From Isoptericola sp. BMS4 (GTDB lineage: Bacteria > Actinomycetota > Actinomycetes > Actinomycetales > Cellulomonadaceae), in NCBI RefSeq assembly GCF_011634835.1, contig NZ_SIRP01000001.1, positions 2,659,411-2,723,410 of the forward strand: 64,000 nt of DNA, in the 5' to 3' direction. Below the pieces are notes generated by a model, which was not told the DNA's origin, did no database searches, and was given only the letters and a program-made list of their open reading frames with translations. Positions 61,881 to 64,000 of this stretch are shown here, in pieces. The translations under genes were made by a program, and so were the position numbers. Position 1 is the stretch's first letter; every line of letters begins with the position of its first letter.

Positions 61881-62480
61881 TCACCGGCGCAGCACCAGGT
61901 GGGTGACCTCCGGGGTGGCGCGCGCCGAGACGGTCCGCAGCCTGCGCGGCCCGACGCCGTCGAACAGGCGGACGCCCTCGACCCCCAGGACGACGGGCGC
62001 GACGTGCAGCCTGAGCTCGTCGATCAGGTCGGCGGCGAGGAACTGGTTGATCGTCGTCGCGCCGCCCGCCACGGCCACGTCCCGGTCGCCGGCGGCCTCT
62101 CGCGCCTGCCGCAGCGCTTCGGAGACCCCGCCGGTGACGAAGTGGAACGTCGTGCCGCCGGACATCGGCAGCGGCTCGCGCTCGTGGTGGGTCAGGACGA
62201 ACACGGGCGCGTGGTACGGCGGGTCCTCGCCCCACCAGCCGCGCCACGCGAGGTCCCACGCCCCGCGGCCGGGCGTGAACATGTGGCGGCCCATGACGAA
62301 CGCGCCGGCGGCGGTGATCGCCGCGAGCTCCGCCTGGTGGTCGGCCGCGTGCTCAAACATCCACGCGTGGAGCTGCTCGCCGTCTCCCACCCCGTCGCCG
62401 AAGGGCTGGTCGAGGGACTGGTTCACCCCCGCCGAGAGACCGTCGAGCGAGATTCCGAGGTCGCACGTCACCTGTGTCAT
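61881..62480 (-). CDS. Dihydrofolate-reductase-family protein (RibD C-terminal-like)
   Basis: 199 residues: TCDLGISLDGLSAGVNQSL at the N-terminus, AAGAFVMGRHMFTPG, FVLTHHEREPLPM, VAVAGGATTINQFLAADLID and HVAPVVLGVEGVRLFDG. This is the small reductase fold shared by DHFR and the RibD C-domain. Substrate unknown. It lies between pabB- and pabC-like genes in one direction, but such proteins are widespread and need not serve folate synthesis. Confidence 0.8.
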   Translation of the reverse strand: MTQVTCDLGISLDGLSAGVNQSLDQPFGDGVGDGEQLHAWMFEHAADHQAELAAITAAGAFVMGRHMFTPGRGAWDLAWRGWWGEDPPYHAPVFVLTHHEREPLPMSGGTTFHFVTGGVSEALRQAREAAGDRDVAVAGGATTINQFLAADLIDELRLHVAPVVLGVEGVRLFDGVGPRRLRTVSARATPEVTHLVLRR

Positions 62481-62509
62481 GCCCCGAGGACTCCCTGGGG
62501 CGCCAGGAC

Positions 62510-63718
62510 TCATCGGCCGGACGACGCCAGCCCCACCAGCCTCTCGGCCTTCAACTCCGTCTCGGCCCACTCGGCGGCCGGGTCGCTGCCCCACGTGATC
62601 CCGGCGCCCGTGCCGAACCGGAGCATGCCGCCGGCGCCGCGGGGCTCGCCGGTCCACCAGAACGTGCGGATACCGACGGACAGCTCGGCCGTGCCGGCGT
62701 CGGCGTCGATCCATCCCACAGCGCCGCAGTACGGCCCGCGCGGCGCCGTCTCCAGCTCGCGGATGATCCGCAGCGCCGACGACTTCGGCGCCCCCGACAC
62801 CGACCCCGGCGGGAACGTGGCCGCCACGACCTGGCGCCACACGTCGGCGGACCCGGCGACCGCAGGGTCGAGGACGCCGGAGACCCGGGAGACCAGGTGC
62901 ACCAGGCCGGGGTGCCGCTCGACGGCGAGCAGGTCCGTGACCGCGACGGTCCCCGGCCGGCAGACCCGCTGCAGGTCGTTGCGCACGAGGTCCGTGATCA
63001 TGACGTTCTCGGCCCGGTCCTTGGCGCGCAGCCCGTCGGCGGTGCGCGCGGTGCCCTTGATGGGCCCCGAGGTCACCGTCGCGCCCTCCGGCCCGGAGGC
63101 GACGGCGAGGTAGAGCTCGGGGGACGCGCCTACCACCCAGACCGGGTCGACGCCGCTGGAGCGGGGCACGTGGATCGCGGCGGCGTACGGCGCGGGGTTG
63201 CCCGCGGCGAGCCGCGCTGCCAGGGCGGCGGCGTCCGGCTCGACGACGTGCCCGTCCGGGCCGATGCCGGGCAGCGGGGCCTCGAGCACGCGGCACACGT
63301 TGACCTGGTAGACGTCGCCCTCGCGGATGTGGGACCGCACGCGCACGACGGCGGCCTCGTACGCGTGGCGGTCGGCGGAGCTGCGCCAGTCCCCGGGCGC
63401 GGGGCCGTGCCACGGGGCGGCCGGAGCGGCGTCGCCGGCCTCGCGGACGTCCGCGAAGCGCCACGCGCGCGCCGTGCCGGTGGTGCCCGAGGGCGACCGG
63501 CCGCCGAAGGCCTCGAAGTCGGCGACGACGAACCAGGTGCCTCCGCGGGCCACCCGCTCCGCCTGGGCGGGGTCCTCCAGGTCGACGCACTCGACGACGC
63601 CGGTCGCGGCCCGTCCGGCGAAGCGCGCCCACGCCGCGTCGCCCCGCGGGGCGCGCCCGGGAGGGCGGCCGGCGGCCGGGCGGGGGGCGGGGGCGTCGTC
63701 GCGGGAGTGGTGCGGCAC
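62510..63718 (-). CDS. pabB: Aminodeoxychorismate synthase component I
   Basis: 402 residues, chorismate-utilising fold. ASPELYL, TSGPIKGTARTADG, NVMITDLVRNDLQRV, and the signature TFPPGSVSGAPKSSALRIIRE through GPYCGAVGWID and GAGITWGSDPAAEW. The first ~100 residues are divergent. Adds ammonia to chorismate for 4-aminobenzoate (folate precursor). Anthranilate synthase component I is less likely given the PIKGT motif and the pabC neighbour. GTG start, divergent from the tRNA-Gly promoter. Confidence 0.88.
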   Translation of the reverse strand: MPHHSRDDAPAPRPAAGRPPGRAPRGDAAWARFAGRAATGVVECVDLEDPAQAERVARGGTWFVVADFEAFGGRSPSGTTGTARAWRFADVREAGDAAPAAPWHGPAPGDWRSSADRHAYEAAVVRVRSHIREGDVYQVNVCRVLEAPLPGIGPDGHVVEPDAAALAARLAAGNPAPYAAAIHVPRSSGVDPVWVVGASPELYLAVASGPEGATVTSGPIKGTARTADGLRAKDRAENVMITDLVRNDLQRVCRPGTVAVTDLLAVERHPGLVHLVSRVSGVLDPAVAGSADVWRQVVAATFPPGSVSGAPKSSALRIIRELETAPRGPYCGAVGWIDADAGTAELSVGIRTFWWTGEPRGAGGMLRFGTGAGITWGSDPAAEWAETELKAERLVGLASSGR

Positions 63719-63736
63719 GCCCAGAACGGTAGGCGA

Positions 63737-63767
63737 TTGGACGTGCGCACTCCGGGTCGATTAATGT
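63737..63767 (+). promoter_or_regulatory. tRNA-Gly promoter
   Basis: TTGGAC (63737-63742), 19 bp, TAATGT (63762-63767), 51 bp before tRNA-Gly. Same hexamers and spacing as at 47244-47274. Confidence 0.6.
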
Positions 63768-63817
63768 GTGGGACGCGCCGGAACGGCGGTCACCGCGAGG
63801 TGGCCAGAACCGGTCGC

Positions 63818-63890
63818 GCGGATGTGGCTCAGTTGGTAGAGCATCACCTTGCCAAGGTGAGGGTCGCGGGTTCGAGTCCCGTCATCCGCT
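63818..63890 (+). tRNA. tRNA-Gly(GCC)
   Basis: 73 bases, identical to the tRNA-Gly at 47126-47198 but on the plus strand: GCGGATG / CATCCGC acceptor, anticodon GCC, T-loop TTCGAGT. Followed 48 bases later by tRNA-Val(GAC) without an intervening tRNA-Cys. Confidence 0.95.
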
Positions 63891-63938
63891 CCGAGCTCTG
63901 TCCTCTCTCCTCAGGGTCGGAGGCGCAGCAGCCGCAGG

Positions 63939-64000
63939 GGGCGATTGGCGCAGCGGTAGCGCGCTTCCCTGACACGGAAGAGGTCACTGGTTCGATCCCA
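63939..64000 (+). tRNA. tRNA-Val(GAC), cut by window edge
   Basis: First 62 bases of tRNA-Val with anticodon GAC. Identical to the surviving part of the truncated copy at 46929-46990. The window ends inside the T-arm, at TTCGATCCCA, so its 3' end cannot be judged. Confidence 0.88.

Noticed and set aside
62510..63718. Anthranilate synthase component I (trpE)
   Set aside because: The PIKGT motif and the pabC-like neighbour favour aminodeoxychorismate synthase; no trp genes are adjacent.

Overview
High-GC actinobacterial chromosome segment. GC-rich codon use, many GTG starts, ATGA/GTGA overlaps, Tat-type lipoproteins, MmyB-type regulators and abundant glycan-degradation genes suggest a Micrococcales member of the Cellulomonas/Cellulosimicrobium/Isoptericola kind. 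That placement is an inference from gene content, not from a marker gene.

Layout. (1) 1-11.6 kb: a carbohydrate locus. It has a cut-off LacI regulator, an ABC sugar importer (two permeases and a lipoprotein; no ATPase), a secreted BNR-propeller protein with an F5/8-type domain, a large FAD-dependent oxidoreductase, a LacI-type sensor that lacks its DNA-binding domain, a broken GNAT gene, a DeoR regulator and an acetylxylan esterase. (2) 11.6-31 kb: accessory metabolism and regulators. It holds a MmyB regulator/MFS pair, SDRs, a methyltransferase, two TetR genes, a split transketolase behind a SoxR/MerR-type promoter, a K+ channel, LtrA, PoxB, HisC-like aminotransferase, a WXG-like/hydrolase pair, and an ECF41-type sigma factor beside a flavin oxidoreductase. 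(3) 31-44.6 kb: purB, a PadR/membrane-protein pair, another MmyB/SDR pair, an ECF sigma operon whose second gene carries a poly-G frameshift, a GHL10-type glycosidase, an NhaC antiporter, and a VanR/VanS-like two-component system divergent from vanY-vanZ. (4) 44.7-47.2 kb: a type I-E CRISPR array of 34 clear repeats with no cas genes in the window. It carries two copies of a 42-bp sequence resembling an IS256-family end and abuts a 3'-truncated tRNA-Val in a Gly-Cys-Val tRNA cluster. (5) 47.3-59 kb: a six-gene glycan-use operon (DUF5107/TPR protein, GH35, ABC importer, cellulase-like protein) facing an AraC regulator. (6) 59-64 kb: two decayed genes at a junction, an SRPBCC protein, tRNA-Val(CAC), a pabB / reductase / pabC folate-type cluster, and a second Gly-Val tRNA cluster at the right edge.

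How the parts relate. The two sugar loci have the same logic: local regulator, binding lipoprotein, two permeases and dedicated enzymes, but no ATP-binding subunit, so both probably borrow a shared MsmK-type ATPase encoded elsewhere. Three MmyB-type regulators each face the gene they probably control. Three intergenic regions carry near-identical perfect palindromes of about 60 bp that look like a dispersed terminator/REP family.

The most unusual area is 44.7-47.2 kb. The array looks like a stranded CRISPR locus. Its leader-proximal end appears to have been cut inside a spacer and joined through an insertion-sequence scar to a tRNA gene that lost its acceptor end. No clearly new multi-gene system was identified. 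The strongest candidates for follow-up are this CRISPR/IS/tRNA junction, the palindrome family, the SoxR-type leaderless promoter of the split transketolase, and the HTH-less LacI protein.
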